A stretch of 64,000 bases of DNA from a bacterium (GTDB lineage: Bacteria > Bacillota > Clostridia > Oscillospirales > CAG-272). A program made the position numbers and the translations under genes. Shown here piece after piece: positions 29,299 to 38,280 of the stretch. The stretch's first letter is position 1. Each line of letters starts with the position of its first letter. The stretch covers positions 1-64,000 of the forward strand of contig SFZB01000002.1 in assembly GCA_004558975.1 (NCBI GenBank). The letters are read 5' to 3'. A model generated the notes under the pieces. The model saw nothing but the letters and a program-made list of their open reading frames with translations, was not told the DNA's origin and searched no databases.

Positions 29299-29371
29299 GA
29301 GATCCTCCTTTGCTCCGCTCTTACAAGTATATTCTATCGGAGACGGGGGGATTTTGGAATAACGATTTTCG

Positions 29372-29397
29372 TATATCGATATATCAATGTCGATATA
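29372..29397. promoter_or_regulatory. inverted repeat upstream of rex, candidate operator
   Basis: Eight-base arms TATATCGA (29372-29379) and TCGATATA (29390-29397) are separated by ten bases, in an AT-rich island in otherwise GC-rich DNA, 74 bases before the rex start. It does not match the classical Rex box (TTGTTAA-N4-TTAACAA). A weak TTCCAA-17-TAGAAT promoter (29359-29331) lies between it and rex. Confidence 0.45.
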
Positions 29398-29440
29398 GCG
29401 AAAAATCGGTCGTGTGAGGGCGCCCGCACGACCGATCCGG

Positions 29441-30367
29441 TCAGGAGAGATATTTGCGTTTGGAGAGACAGAGCTCCGTGATAAAAAGGTTGTCGAGGGT
29501 CGTGAGGCGATAATCCTTCGGATGGATGAGGACGTCGCGGTAGAGCTTGGTGTTGCAGGGGCAGCGCTTCTGCACGAGGCGGTAGCGCGAGAGCAGCTCG
29601 TCGGGGACGGGGGCGACCCACATGAAGGTCTCCGGGTTGCAGGACAGGAGCTCAAACTGGCTGGCGCGCTCAAAGACGAAGATGCGGCGCTTGACGTTGT
29701 CCGGGATCTCCTCTTTCCGCACTTCGGAGAGGGAAAGAGTCGGGACGAAGGGGTCGGCGTGCGTCAGTTCGATATACGGCGAGAGGTCGTCGAAATCGAT
29801 CGTCTCGCGCTCCGCGAGCGGGTGGTTCTCGCTCATCACGAGGACATAGGAAAATTCGGCGACGAGCTCGCTCTCGAGGCTCTTTTCCTCAAGCAGTTCA
29901 CGGAAATAGCGGTCGTGATGGGAGGCGTAGCGAATAATGCCGAGTTTGTAATCGGCATTCACGATATTGTTGATGGCGCGCAGGGCGTTCGTTTCCTTAT
30001 AGAAGATATCAACGGGTTCGTTTTGGGGGAGCTTCTTCGTGAACTCTTCAAACGCGCTCGCGATATAGCTCGAGCGCGGCACCGAGACGGAGAATTTCTT
30101 CTTGCGGCTCTCGCCGTGGCGGAAGATGTCCTCGACCTCGTCGACCTGTGCGAGGATATTGCGCGCGTATTGCATGAAGCGTTCGCCGTCCGGCGTGAGA
30201 CGCATCCCCTTGGACGTGCGCTCGAAAAGGACGATGCCGAGCGAGAACTCCAGTTCCTTGATGGCGCGGCTGACATTCGGCTGCGCCACATACAGCGCTT
30301 CCGCCGCCCGGTTGATGGAGCCGGTGCGCGCGACCTCGACCGCGTACTTCAGGTATTGCAGATTCAC
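29441..30367 (-). CDS. LysR-type transcriptional regulator
   Basis: 308 residues from GTG 30367 (GGGGG eight bases upstream; a GTG at 30397 is an alternative). The N-terminal helix-turn-helix is canonical: YLKYAVEVARTGSINRAAEALYVAQPNVSRAI. The effector domain begins at about 90 (KFSVSVPRSSYIASAFEEF). The ligand and targets cannot be read from sequence. It faces a divergent kinase gene and sits next to rex, so a role in the same metabolic switch is possible. Confidence 0.9.
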   Translation of the reverse strand: MNLQYLKYAVEVARTGSINRAAEALYVAQPNVSRAIKELEFSLGIVLFERTSKGMRLTPDGERFMQYARNILAQVDEVEDIFRHGESRKKKFSVSVPRSSYIASAFEEFTKKLPQNEPVDIFYKETNALRAINNIVNADYKLGIIRYASHHDRYFRELLEEKSLESELVAEFSYVLVMSENHPLAERETIDFDDLSPYIELTHADPFVPTLSLSEVRKEEIPDNVKRRIFVFERASQFELLSCNPETFMWVAPVPDELLSRYRLVQKRCPCNTKLYRDVLIHPKDYRLTTLDNLFITELCLSKRKYLS

Positions 30368-30409
30368 GTGTTGTCCCCCTTTTTCGACTGCTTTCACGTT
30401 CCTGATATG

Positions 30410-30438
30410 ATTTTAGCACATTTTTGTCCCGGTTACAA
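30410..30438 (-). promoter_or_regulatory. promoter of the LysR gene
   Basis: Minus strand TTGTAA (30438-30433), 17-base spacer, TAAAAT (30415-30410) with an extended TGC. The GTG start is about 43 bases downstream. Confidence 0.75.
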
Positions 30439-30534
30439 CGCACAATTTTTCCAAGTTTCACGAAAATCGGGAAACCGGCTTGGTTGTTTTTTCCCGAGGG
30501 GGGCAAAAGTCGGCGGCGACACGCGAAAAAAGCA

Positions 30535-30563
30535 TTGATTTCGGGCGCCGTATCCTTTATACT
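30535..30563 (+). promoter_or_regulatory. promoter of the second APH-fold kinase gene
   Basis: TTGATT (30535-30540), 17-base spacer, TATACT (30558-30563), 54 bases before ATG 30618. It is divergent from the LysR promoter about 100 bases away. Confidence 0.75.
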
Positions 30564-30617
30564 GAAAATGTAAAAAACGCGCCGGACGGCGCGGAACGAA
30601 TCTTTGGGAGGTACCCG

Positions 30618-31373
30618 ATGGGAAACGAACAGATGATTGCAAAACGCCCGAACAAAGTCATCTACCGTGACGGTGACACGACGGTCAAACTCTTTGACCC
30701 CACCTATGCCGCGGCGGATGTGCTGAACGAGGCGCTCAACCTCGCCCGCGTGGGTGACGCCGACACGCCCCTGCATATCCCGCGCCTGAAAGAAGTGACC
30801 AAGATTGACGGTCAGTGGGCGATCCTCTATGAGTATGTGGAGGGGGAATCGCTCGCGAACCTGATGATGGCACACCCCGAGAAATACGACGAATACCTGA
30901 ATCTGTTCGTGGATCTGCAGATGCTCGTTCATAAACAGTGCGTACCCCTGCTCTCCAAGCTGCGGGATAAGATGCAGGGCAAGATCAGCGCGAGCGGTCT
31001 CGACGCGACCCTGCGGTACGAACTGCATACCCGGCTCGAGGGGATGCCGCGGCACAATAAACTCTGTCACGGGGATTTCAACGCCGCGAACATCATCATC
31101 ACGGCATCGGGTGATCCCTACATTCTCGACTGGTCGCACGTCACGCAGGGTAATGCCTCGGCGGACGTCGCGCGCACCTACCTCCTCTACTGCCTGAAAG
31201 GGCTGAACGAGGAGGCGGAGCGGTATCTCTCCCTCTACTGCCGGAAGAGCGATACGGCGCGGCAGTATATCCAGAAGTGGATGCCCATTGTCGCGGCGTC
31301 GCAACTGGTCAAGCGCAAGCCCGAGGAGCGCGAGTTCCTGACTTCCTGGGCGAGCGTGGTGGAATACGAATAA
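30618..31373 (+). CDS. APH-fold kinase, paralogue of the hydrogenase-locus kinase
   Basis: 251 residues from ATG 30618, with GGGAGGT just upstream. It is very similar along its length to the kinase at 25166-25915: NKVIYRDGDTTVKLFD, MPRHNKLCHGDFNAANII, and the shared DWSHVTQGNASADVARTYLL and QKWMPIVAASQ. The catalytic His-Gly-Asp and the metal-binding Asp of ILDWSHV are kept, so it should be active. It is monocistronic: own promoter, terminator at 31461, divergent from the LysR gene. The substrate is unknown. Confidence 0.85.
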   Translation: MGNEQMIAKRPNKVIYRDGDTTVKLFDPTYAAADVLNEALNLARVGDADTPLHIPRLKEVTKIDGQWAILYEYVEGESLANLMMAHPEKYDEYLNLFVDLQMLVHKQCVPLLSKLRDKMQGKISASGLDATLRYELHTRLEGMPRHNKLCHGDFNAANIIITASGDPYILDWSHVTQGNASADVARTYLLYCLKGLNEEAERYLSLYCRKSDTARQYIQKWMPIVAASQLVKRKPEEREFLTSWASVVEYE

Positions 31374-31460
31374 TCCGCGATCGCGGCGCACCTGAAGTGC
31401 GCGCCGCCCCGGGCGAGTCTCCGGGCGACAGCCTCTCGAAGAACGCACAAAAACGCAAAG

Positions 31461-31493
31461 AAACAAGGGGCGCCCGCCGGGCGCCCCTTGTTT
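31461..31493 (+). terminator. terminator of the second kinase gene
   Basis: A 15-bp stem (AAACAAGGGGCGCCC with its complement) with a three-base loop. The T-rich side is short, so it may act on both strands. Confidence 0.7.
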
Positions 31494-31674
31494 GTCCGGG
31501 GGTATTTTTGTCTGCAGGGCGCAGGCCTTTCCGGCGGGCGGGGCAGGGGGTGCCCGCCGGGTGCCGGCGACCGCCGCGGGGGAAAAGGATCGGGAGCAAA
31601 TCTCCGCGGTATGATTATAATTATAATTTATAATGAAGAAGTAAAACTTCATAAAAAAGTTACCCCGCGCGTGA

Positions 31675-31703
31675 TTGACATTAAAAATACAATATGTTAG
31701 AAT
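31675..31703 (+). promoter_or_regulatory. promoter of the SGNH hydrolase gene
   Basis: Consensus TTGACA (31675-31680), 17-base spacer, TAGAAT (31698-31703) with extended TGT, in an AT-rich stretch (31605-31715). It is about 50 bases before ATG 31752. Confidence 0.88.
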
Positions 31704-31751
31704 ACGATTTACGATTGCCGTGACGGCAGATATCCCGACGGAGGTGACAAT

Positions 31752-32732
31752 ATGAAAACAGTTCGGTTCGATGACGCCGCGGTACGGTACACGGGGCGTT
31801 GGTTCTTCGGCGATGCCGCCGAGACGACCTGTGCCGGCGCGTATTTTGAGGTCGGTTTCACGGGGGCGGAACTGCTCCTTTCGTTCGATATGCGGGGCGT
31901 TTCCAAAACACCGCCGCACCTCTTTCTGCAACTCGACGGCGGCGCGAAGTTCGAAGCGCCGACCGACGCCTATTTGCGCGTCGAAGCGCCTGACGGGGGC
32001 GCGCATGCGCTCCGCGTCATCGTCAAGAGCATTGACGAATGCGAATCCCGCTGGGAAAACCCGAACTGCCGCGTGTCGTTCCTCGGTTGCGAGGCGGAGG
32101 GATTCCGGCATCTGCCGACCGACACACGCCCCGTCATCGAATTCATCGGTGACTCGATTACCGAGGGGATCCTGGTCGACCCGGAGCGTCGCTCGCCCTG
32201 CTACACGGACGACCGCTACAACCGCGTCTATCAGGACGATGCCACGACCGGCTGGGCATGGCGCACCGCCGAGGCGCTCGGCATGGCGGCGCGTATCATG
32301 GGGTACGGTGCCGTCGGGCTGACCCGGGGCGGGAGCGGCGGGGTGCCGCGTGCGGCGCTCGCCTATCCGTATGCCTATGCCGGTGCGGTACTGCCGCCGG
32401 CGCGGGTCGATTATATCGTCATCAACCACGGAGCGAATGACAGCGGCGCGTCCGACGAAGAATATCTGAAACGGTATGAGGAACTTCTCGACGAGGTGCG
32501 GGCGGCGCACCCCGAAGCGCACGTGCTGGTTCTGCCCTCCTTCTGGGGGTTCCATGCGGCAGTTCTCCCGGACTTCGTCGCCGGGTATAACGCGTCCCGC
32601 GGGGCACGGGTCGATTTCGTCCCGACAGACGGGTGGTTTACGAATTTTCCCGAGCATCCGCTCCGCGCGGAGGACTGCGCAATCGGCGAAAAACTGACAG
32701 AGGCGCTTCGGGGGCTGTGGGGGCTTGCGTAA
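31752..32732 (+). CDS. SGNH/GDSL hydrolase, CE2-like carbohydrate esterase
   Basis: 326 residues, with GGAGGTGAC before ATG 31752. Residues 1-115 look like a beta-sandwich (GAYFEVGFTGAELLLSFDMRG, LFLQLDGG). The SGNH catalytic domain follows: Ser in FIGDSITEG, Gly in GYGAVGLTRGG, Asn in NHGANDSG and a C-terminal His in FPEHPLRAEDC. This order is that of CE2-type acetyl esterases acting on plant polysaccharides. There is no signal peptide, so a cytoplasmic role on imported sugars is more likely. Confidence 0.82.
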   Translation: MKTVRFDDAAVRYTGRWFFGDAAETTCAGAYFEVGFTGAELLLSFDMRGVSKTPPHLFLQLDGGAKFEAPTDAYLRVEAPDGGAHALRVIVKSIDECESRWENPNCRVSFLGCEAEGFRHLPTDTRPVIEFIGDSITEGILVDPERRSPCYTDDRYNRVYQDDATTGWAWRTAEALGMAARIMGYGAVGLTRGGSGGVPRAALAYPYAYAGAVLPPARVDYIVINHGANDSGASDEEYLKRYEELLDEVRAAHPEAHVLVLPSFWGFHAAVLPDFVAGYNASRGARVDFVPTDGWFTNFPEHPLRAEDCAIGEKLTEALRGLWGLA

Positions 32733-32785
32733 AGACCACTGCCGCATGACAAATGATTGTTACGACTGAATAAAGGAAACACACT

Positions 32786-34555
32786 ATGGTTCGGAAAATA
32801 CTGAAAAGCGTGGGGGAATACAAGAAGGCGACCATCATGACGATGCTGCTCGTCGTCTTTGAGGTCGCGATCGACTGTGTCATCCCGTTTATTATTGCCA
32901 CGCTCATTAACCAGATCGAGGCGGGCTGTGGGCTCGATGTCATTGTAAAATGGGGCATCGTGCTGGTCGTGCTTGCCTTCTTTTCGCTCCTGTTCGGTGC
33001 GTGGGCGGGCTCGACCTGCGCCACGGCGTCTGCCGGGTTCGCGCGGAATCTGCGGCGCAATCTCTTCCGCCGCGTGCAGGACTTCTCGTTCGAGAACATT
33101 GACAAATTTTCGTCCGCGTCGCTCGTCACGCGTATGACGACCGACGTCAGCAACGTACAGATGGCGTTCATGATGATTATCCGTACCGCGATCCGCTCGC
33201 CCCTGATGATCATTTTTTCGTTCATCATGGCGTTTGCCCTCGGCGGGAGCATGGCGATCATCTATGCGGTGCTGATTCCGTTCCTCGGGTTCTTCCTGTT
33301 CCTGATCATCCGGAAGGTGATGCCGCTTTTTACCCGCGTGTTCCGCAAATACGACCGACTCAATGAGTCGATCGAGGAGGACGTGCGCGGAATGCGCGTC
33401 GTCAAGAGTTTCGTCCGGGAGGATCACGAGCGCGAGAAGTTCGGGCGGGCGTCCGACGACGTGTGCCGCGACTTTACCCGCGCCGAGAAGATCCTCGCAC
33501 TCAACAACCCGCTGATGCAGTTCTGCCTCTATGCCCTCATGGTCGTCGTCATTTTCTTCGGCTCGCGCAAGATCGTGAGCGTCGGCGGCACGAGCATGAA
33601 TGTCGGGCATCTCTCCGGGCTCCTGACCTACGGCACGCAGATCCTCTTCAATCTGATGATGGTCTCATTTATCTTCGTCATGGTGACGATGTCGCTCGAG
33701 TCCATGAAGCGTATCACCGAAGTGCTGGACACCGAGAGCACGCTGACGAGCCCCGAGGGGGCACTGACCGAAGTGGCGGACGGCTCCGTCGACTTCGACC
33801 ATGTGGATTTCAAGTATGCGGCGACGGCGGAGAAACTTTCGCTCTCGGATATCGACCTGCACATCGCGAGCGGGGAGACCATCGGCATCATCGGCGGCAC
33901 CGGCTCCGGCAAGACGACGCTGATCCAGTTGATCTCGCGCCTTTACGACGTGACCTCCGGCGCCGTGCGCGTCGGCGGGGAGGACGTGCGGAAATACGAC
34001 CTCGAGGTGCTCCGCAACCAGGTGGCGGTCGTTTTGCAGAAGAACGTGCTGTTCTCCGGCACGATCAAGGAAAACCTGCGCTGGGGCAACCCGGACGCGA
34101 CCGACGCAGAGCTCGAGGAGGCATGCCGCCTCGCACAGGCGGACGAATTCATCACGCAGTTCCCCGACGGGTATGACACGCACATCGAGCAGGGCGGTAC
34201 GAACGTCTCCGGCGGGCAGAAGCAGCGTCTCTGCATCGCACGGGCACTGCTCAAGAAACCGAAAATTCTGATTCTCGACGATTCGACCAGCGCCGTCGAC
34301 ACCAAGACGGATGCGCTGATTCGCATGGGATTCAAAAAGTTCATTCCCACAACGACGAAGATCATTATTGCACAGCGGCTGTCCTCCGTGCAGGACGCCG
34401 ACCGCATCCTGATCCTCGACGGCGGGCGGATCGCCGCCGTGGGTTCTCACGAGGAATTGCTTGCCAACAATGAACTGTACCGCGAGATCTGGCACTCGCA
34501 GAACCGCGGGAGCGGTAAATCCGAGGAGGGAGGTGACGGAGATGCAAACGCGTAA
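32786..34555 (+). CDS. ABC exporter half, subunit with degenerate ATP site
   Basis: 589 residues: six membrane helices (1-310), then an ATPase domain. The P-loop is GGTGSGKTTL and the signature is VSGGQKQRL. Walker B reads LILDDSTS, with Asp in place of the catalytic Glu, and the switch His is Gln (IIIAQRLSS). These changes mark the degenerate site of heterodimeric exporters of the BmrCD/TM287-288 type. Its partner is encoded next, overlapping by 14 bases. The substrate is unknown (drug-like compounds or lipids). Confidence 0.9.
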   Translation: MVRKILKSVGEYKKATIMTMLLVVFEVAIDCVIPFIIATLINQIEAGCGLDVIVKWGIVLVVLAFFSLLFGAWAGSTCATASAGFARNLRRNLFRRVQDFSFENIDKFSSASLVTRMTTDVSNVQMAFMMIIRTAIRSPLMIIFSFIMAFALGGSMAIIYAVLIPFLGFFLFLIIRKVMPLFTRVFRKYDRLNESIEEDVRGMRVVKSFVREDHEREKFGRASDDVCRDFTRAEKILALNNPLMQFCLYALMVVVIFFGSRKIVSVGGTSMNVGHLSGLLTYGTQILFNLMMVSFIFVMVTMSLESMKRITEVLDTESTLTSPEGALTEVADGSVDFDHVDFKYAATAEKLSLSDIDLHIASGETIGIIGGTGSGKTTLIQLISRLYDVTSGAVRVGGEDVRKYDLEVLRNQVAVVLQKNVLFSGTIKENLRWGNPDATDAELEEACRLAQADEFITQFPDGYDTHIEQGGTNVSGGQKQRLCIARALLKKPKILILDDSTSAVDTKTDALIRMGFKKFIPTTTKIIIAQRLSSVQDADRILILDGGRIAAVGSHEELLANNELYREIWHSQNRGSGKSEEGGDGDANA

Positions 34556-36479
34556 ACCGCAGGCAAAGCGCGGGGTGTTCCGCCGGATCCTCCGCGACCT
34601 GTTCCGCTACTATCCCGTGATGCTCCCCCTGACGATCGTCCTGATCCTGTTCAGTGCCGTCAGCGCGGCGATCCCCGCCGTGTTCATGGAGCGGGTCGTC
34701 ACGATTCTCTCCGAGAGCCTCGCCGCAGGCGATGCCTCGTGGGCGACCGTGCGGCCGAAGATTCTATCGCTGCTCGCCGTACTGGTCTCCATCTATATCG
34801 TTTCGCTGATTGCGAACTATGTGTACCACCGGTTCCTTGCCGTGATGACGCAGGGGGCGCTCAACAAATTCCGCCGCCGTATGTTCGACCATATGCAGTC
34901 GCTCCCGATCCGGTATTTCGACACGCATACGCACGGCGACATTATGAGTATCTATACGAACGATACCGACACGCTCCGCCAGATGATCGGCGAGAGCCTG
35001 CCGCAGATGCTGAGCTCCGCCGTCATTATCCTCTCGGTGCTGTTCATCATGATCTGGTACAGCCTCTGGCTGACGCTCCTGGTGCTGATCGGCGTGGCGG
35101 CGATGTTCTTCGTGACGAAGCGCGTCGGCGGCAAGAGCGCGAAGTACTTCCTCCTCCAGCAGCAGAAGATCGGGCAGACCGAGGGCTATATTCAGGAGAT
35201 GATGAACGGGCAGAAGGTCGTCAAGGTGTTCTGCCATGAAGAGGCGAGTAAAGCCGACTTCGACAGAATCAACGACGCGTTCTGCGACGCATCCACCCGC
35301 GCGAACCGCTATGCCAATATGCTCATGCCGATTATGTTCAATATCGGGAACATCATGTATGTGCTGGTGGCAATCGTCGGCGGGGCGCTCCTGACGACGG
35401 GGGTGTTCAACCCGTCGCTCTCCTACGCGATCGCGGGGCTCCGCGGTACCGCCGGTGCGGCGGCGCTCGCCATCGGCGCGCTCGTCACGTATCTCAACAT
35501 GACCAAGCAGTTCGCCGGGAACATCGGGCAGGTGTCCGGGCAGGTGAACTCGATCGTCATGGGGCTTGCCGGCGCGACACGGATTTATGACCTCATCGAC
35601 GAACCGAGTGAGGTGGACGAAGGGTATGTGACGCTCGTCAACGCAAGGGAAGTGAACGGCGAGATCGTCGAGTGCCCCGAGCACACCGGCATGTGGGCAT
35701 GGAAACATCCGCACGCCGCAGACGGCAGTGTGACCTATACGCGCCTCACCGGCGACGTCCGCATGGTGGACGTGGACTTCGGGTATGTGCCGGAGAAGAT
35801 CGTGCTCCACGACGTGACGCTGTATGCGGAACCGGGGCAGAAGGTGGCGTTCGTCGGCGCGACCGGCGCCGGTAAGACGACCATCACCAACCTCATCAAC
35901 CGCTTTTACGACATCGCGGACGGCAAGATTCGCTATGACGGCATCAACATCAATAAAATCAGGAAATCGGCACTTCGCCAGTCGCTCGGTATCGTCCTGC
36001 AGGACACCAACCTGTTCTCGGGGACGGTCATGGACAATATCCGGTACGGGAAACTGGACGCGACGGATGAGGAATGTATCGCCGCGGCGAAACTCGTCAG
36101 CGCGGACGACTTCATTACCCGTCTGCCGGAGGGGTATCAGACCGAACTCGTCGCCAACGGCGCCAACCTCTCGCAGGGACAGCGGCAGCTGCTCGCGATC
36201 GCCCGTGCGGCGGTTGCCGACCCGCCGGTTATGATTCTCGACGAGGCGACGTCCTCGATTGATACGCGCACCGAGGAAATCGTACAGCGCGGGATGGACG
36301 CGCTGATGCACGGGCGCACCGTGTTCGTCATCGCGCACCGTCTCTCGACGGTCAAGAACGCCGATGTCATCATGGTACTCGACCACGGCCGCATCATCGA
36401 GCGCGGCACGCATGACGACCTCATCGCGAAACGCGGCAGGTACTATCAGCTGTACACCGGTGCGTTCGAGCTGGAATAA
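34542..36479 (+). CDS. ABC exporter half, catalytically intact subunit
   Basis: 645 residues from ATG 34542, with GGAGGGAGGTGACGG upstream inside the previous gene. It has six membrane helices (IVLILFSAVSAAIPAVFM onward) and a 50-60-residue insertion before the ATPase domain (YVTLVNAREVNGEIVECPE...), common in the larger subunit of Firmicutes heterodimers. The P-loop is GATGAGKTTI, the signature LSQGQRQLL, Walker B MILDEATSS, and the switch His is present (VIAHRLST). It pairs with the preceding subunit. Confidence 0.92.
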   Translation: MQTRKPQAKRGVFRRILRDLFRYYPVMLPLTIVLILFSAVSAAIPAVFMERVVTILSESLAAGDASWATVRPKILSLLAVLVSIYIVSLIANYVYHRFLAVMTQGALNKFRRRMFDHMQSLPIRYFDTHTHGDIMSIYTNDTDTLRQMIGESLPQMLSSAVIILSVLFIMIWYSLWLTLLVLIGVAAMFFVTKRVGGKSAKYFLLQQQKIGQTEGYIQEMMNGQKVVKVFCHEEASKADFDRINDAFCDASTRANRYANMLMPIMFNIGNIMYVLVAIVGGALLTTGVFNPSLSYAIAGLRGTAGAAALAIGALVTYLNMTKQFAGNIGQVSGQVNSIVMGLAGATRIYDLIDEPSEVDEGYVTLVNAREVNGEIVECPEHTGMWAWKHPHAADGSVTYTRLTGDVRMVDVDFGYVPEKIVLHDVTLYAEPGQKVAFVGATGAGKTTITNLINRFYDIADGKIRYDGININKIRKSALRQSLGIVLQDTNLFSGTVMDNIRYGKLDATDEECIAAAKLVSADDFITRLPEGYQTELVANGANLSQGQRQLLAIARAAVADPPVMILDEATSSIDTRTEEIVQRGMDALMHGRTVFVIAHRLSTVKNADVIMVLDHGRIIERGTHDDLIAKRGRYYQLYTGAFELE

Positions 36480-36513
36480 TACTTCGACACGAAAAAGTCT
36501 TATGCTTTCTCCG

Positions 36514-36551
36514 GGAGGAGCCGCAATTCTGCGGCTCCTCCTTGTATTTTG
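36514..36551 (+). terminator. terminator of the ABC exporter operon
   Basis: A perfect 12-bp stem GGAGGAGCCGCA with its complement (36514-36541), loop ATTC, then TTGTATTTT. Confidence 0.88.
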
Positions 36552-36611
36552 CCGTGGAGTCTGTCCTTTTCGGTGCGGGCGAGGACACGCAAAGCTCGCG
36601 CAAAGTGCATC

Positions 36612-36640
36612 TTTACAGGGCGGGGGGATTGTGTTACAAT
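36612..36640 (+). promoter_or_regulatory. promoter of uppP
   Basis: TTTACA (36612-36617), 17-base spacer, TACAAT (36635-36640) with extended TGT, 55 bases before the start codon. Confidence 0.8.
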
Positions 36641-36695
36641 AACAGGCGGAAACGGGGTTGCCCCCCATTCGAGACTAAGACGAGGAGTATGCTGT

Positions 36696-37544
36696 ATGAT
36701 TTGGCTGATTGTGATTCTGCTCGGTGTGATTCAGGGGATCACCGAATGGCTGCCCGTGTCCAGTACCGGGCATATGTTGCTATTCGAAGACTGGCTCCCG
36801 ATGAACGTGACGCCGGAGTTCCGTAGCCTCTTCATGGTGGTGATCCAGTTCGGGTCGATCATCGCCGTGCTGGTACTGTTCTGGCGGCGCCTGTGGCCCT
36901 TCGGCAAGACAAAGGCACCCGAAGAAAAGAAAGCCATCTGGACGCTGTGGGGGAAGGTGCTGATCGCGGCTGTCCCCGCCGCCATTATCGGGCTTCTGCT
37001 CGACAATCTCATTGAGGACTACATTTACGCGAAGCCGATCGTCAAGTGTTCGGTCATTGCCGGGACGCTCATCGTGTACGGCGTCGCCTTTATCGTGATT
37101 GAGCGCTGCCTCGCGGGACGGGAAAACCGCGTCGAGACCGTCGACCAGTTGAGTTGCCGCGATGCGCTGGTCATCGGGTGCTTCCAGGCGCTGGCGCTCA
37201 TTCCCGGTACTTCGCGCTCCGGCGCGACCATTGTCGGCGCCCGCCTTTGTCGGATCTCGCGCACTGCGGCGGCGGAGTTCTCGTTCTTCCTCGCGATTCC
37301 CGTCATGCTCGGTGCGTCCGCTCTGAAGATCGGGAAGTACTTTCTGATCGACAAACTGACGATGAGCGGTGCCGAGGTCGGGCTCCTGCTCGTCGGCGGC
37401 GCGGTGGCGTTCCTTGTCTCCCTTGTGGTGATACGGTTCCTCATGGACTTCGTCAGACGCCACAGCTTCGAGCCGTTCGGCTGGTACCGTATCGGACTCG
37501 GCGCCGCGGTACTGCTGTATATGTTCCTCCGCTACGTCCGCTGA
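36696..37544 (+). CDS. uppP: undecaprenyl-diphosphate phosphatase
   Basis: 282 residues from ATG 36696 (CGAGGAG upstream). It recycles the lipid carrier of cell-wall synthesis by removing a phosphate from undecaprenyl diphosphate. Both UppP signatures are present: GVIQGITEWLPVSSTGHM near the N-terminus and LIPGTSRSGATIVGA near the middle (catalytic Ser/Arg). There are seven to eight membrane helices. It stands alone between two promoters. Confidence 0.95.
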   Translation: MIWLIVILLGVIQGITEWLPVSSTGHMLLFEDWLPMNVTPEFRSLFMVVIQFGSIIAVLVLFWRRLWPFGKTKAPEEKKAIWTLWGKVLIAAVPAAIIGLLLDNLIEDYIYAKPIVKCSVIAGTLIVYGVAFIVIERCLAGRENRVETVDQLSCRDALVIGCFQALALIPGTSRSGATIVGARLCRISRTAAAEFSFFLAIPVMLGASALKIGKYFLIDKLTMSGAEVGLLLVGGAVAFLVSLVVIRFLMDFVRRHSFEPFGWYRIGLGAAVLLYMFLRYVR

Positions 37545-37642
37545 CGTCCGGCGGTCGTTTCTCTCCCGTAGGGAGAATGCCGCATTTTGCAAAATCCGCT
37601 ATTACTTTGGCAGAAAACGCCATAGTATTGCCATTTTCGCCG

Positions 37643-37651
37643 TGTTACAAT
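37643..37651 (+). promoter_or_regulatory. extended -10 promoter of the eda-kdgK operon
   Basis: TGTTACAAT: an extended -10 with hexamer TACAAT (37646-37651), 30 bases before the start of eda. No good -35 is seen at the usual distance, so activation by a regulator is possible. Confidence 0.5.
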
Positions 37652-37680
37652 GATGTGAATACTAAATGGGGGTGTTCCAA

Positions 37681-38280
37681 ATGACAAGTGAACAGTTACT
37701 CGCAAACAACCGTGTCGTTCCCGTCGTGGTCATCCGCGACATCGTCGACACTTGCCCGACGCTCGAGGCGCTCTGTGACGGGGGAATCCCGGTCGCGGAG
37801 ATCACCTTCCGCACCGCTTGCGCCGCCGAGGCGATCCGCATCGGGTGTGAAAAGTTCCCCGAAATGATGATTGGTGCCGGCACCGTTATCAACGCGGAGC
37901 AGGCAAAGACAGCGATCGGGGCGGGCGCCCGCTTTATCGTGTCGCCCGGGCTCTCTGCCGATGTGGCGGCGGTCTGCCGCGAGGCGGATGTGCCGTATCT
38001 GCCCGGCTGTGTGACGCCGACCGAGATCATGGCGGCGCTCGAAATGGGGCTGACGACGCTGAAATTCTTCCCGGCAAACGTGTACGGCGGGCTCACCGCC
38101 CTGAAGGCGCTGTCCGCGCCGTTCCCGCAGGTGCGTTTCCTGCCGACCGGCGGGGTCGACCTGAAGAACATCAAGGAATATCTTTCTTTCGATAAAATTG
38201 CCGCTGTGGGCGGGAGTTTTATGATGAAAGGCGATATCCGTGCGAACTGCAAACAACTGATGGAGGTACTGAACGCATGA
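37681..38280 (+). CDS. eda: KDPG/KHG aldolase
   Basis: 199 residues from ATG 37681 (GGGGGTG upstream; an ATG 15 bases earlier has no RBS). A TIM-barrel aldolase that splits 2-keto-3-deoxy-6-phosphogluconate into pyruvate and glyceraldehyde 3-phosphate. The Schiff-base Lys is in TTLKFFPANVYGG, the catalytic Glu in GIPVAEITFRT, and the phosphate-binding FLPTGGVD and VGGSFM are present. It overlaps kdgK (ATGA at 38277), forming the last two steps of uronate/KDG catabolism. Confidence 0.94.
   Translation: MTSEQLLANNRVVPVVVIRDIVDTCPTLEALCDGGIPVAEITFRTACAAEAIRIGCEKFPEMMIGAGTVINAEQAKTAIGAGARFIVSPGLSADVAAVCREADVPYLPGCVTPTEIMAALEMGLTTLKFFPANVYGGLTALKALSAPFPQVRFLPTGGVDLKNIKEYLSFDKIAAVGGSFMMKGDIRANCKQLMEVLNA

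Noticed and set aside
28646..29441. A classical Rex box (TTGTTAA-N4-TTAACAA)
   Set aside because: No match by eye; only the different TATATCGA inverted repeat was found.
30048..32747. An 899-codon minus-strand frame spanning the LysR, kinase and SGNH genes
   Set aside because: It crosses three genes, two promoters and a terminator and has no recognisable domain.
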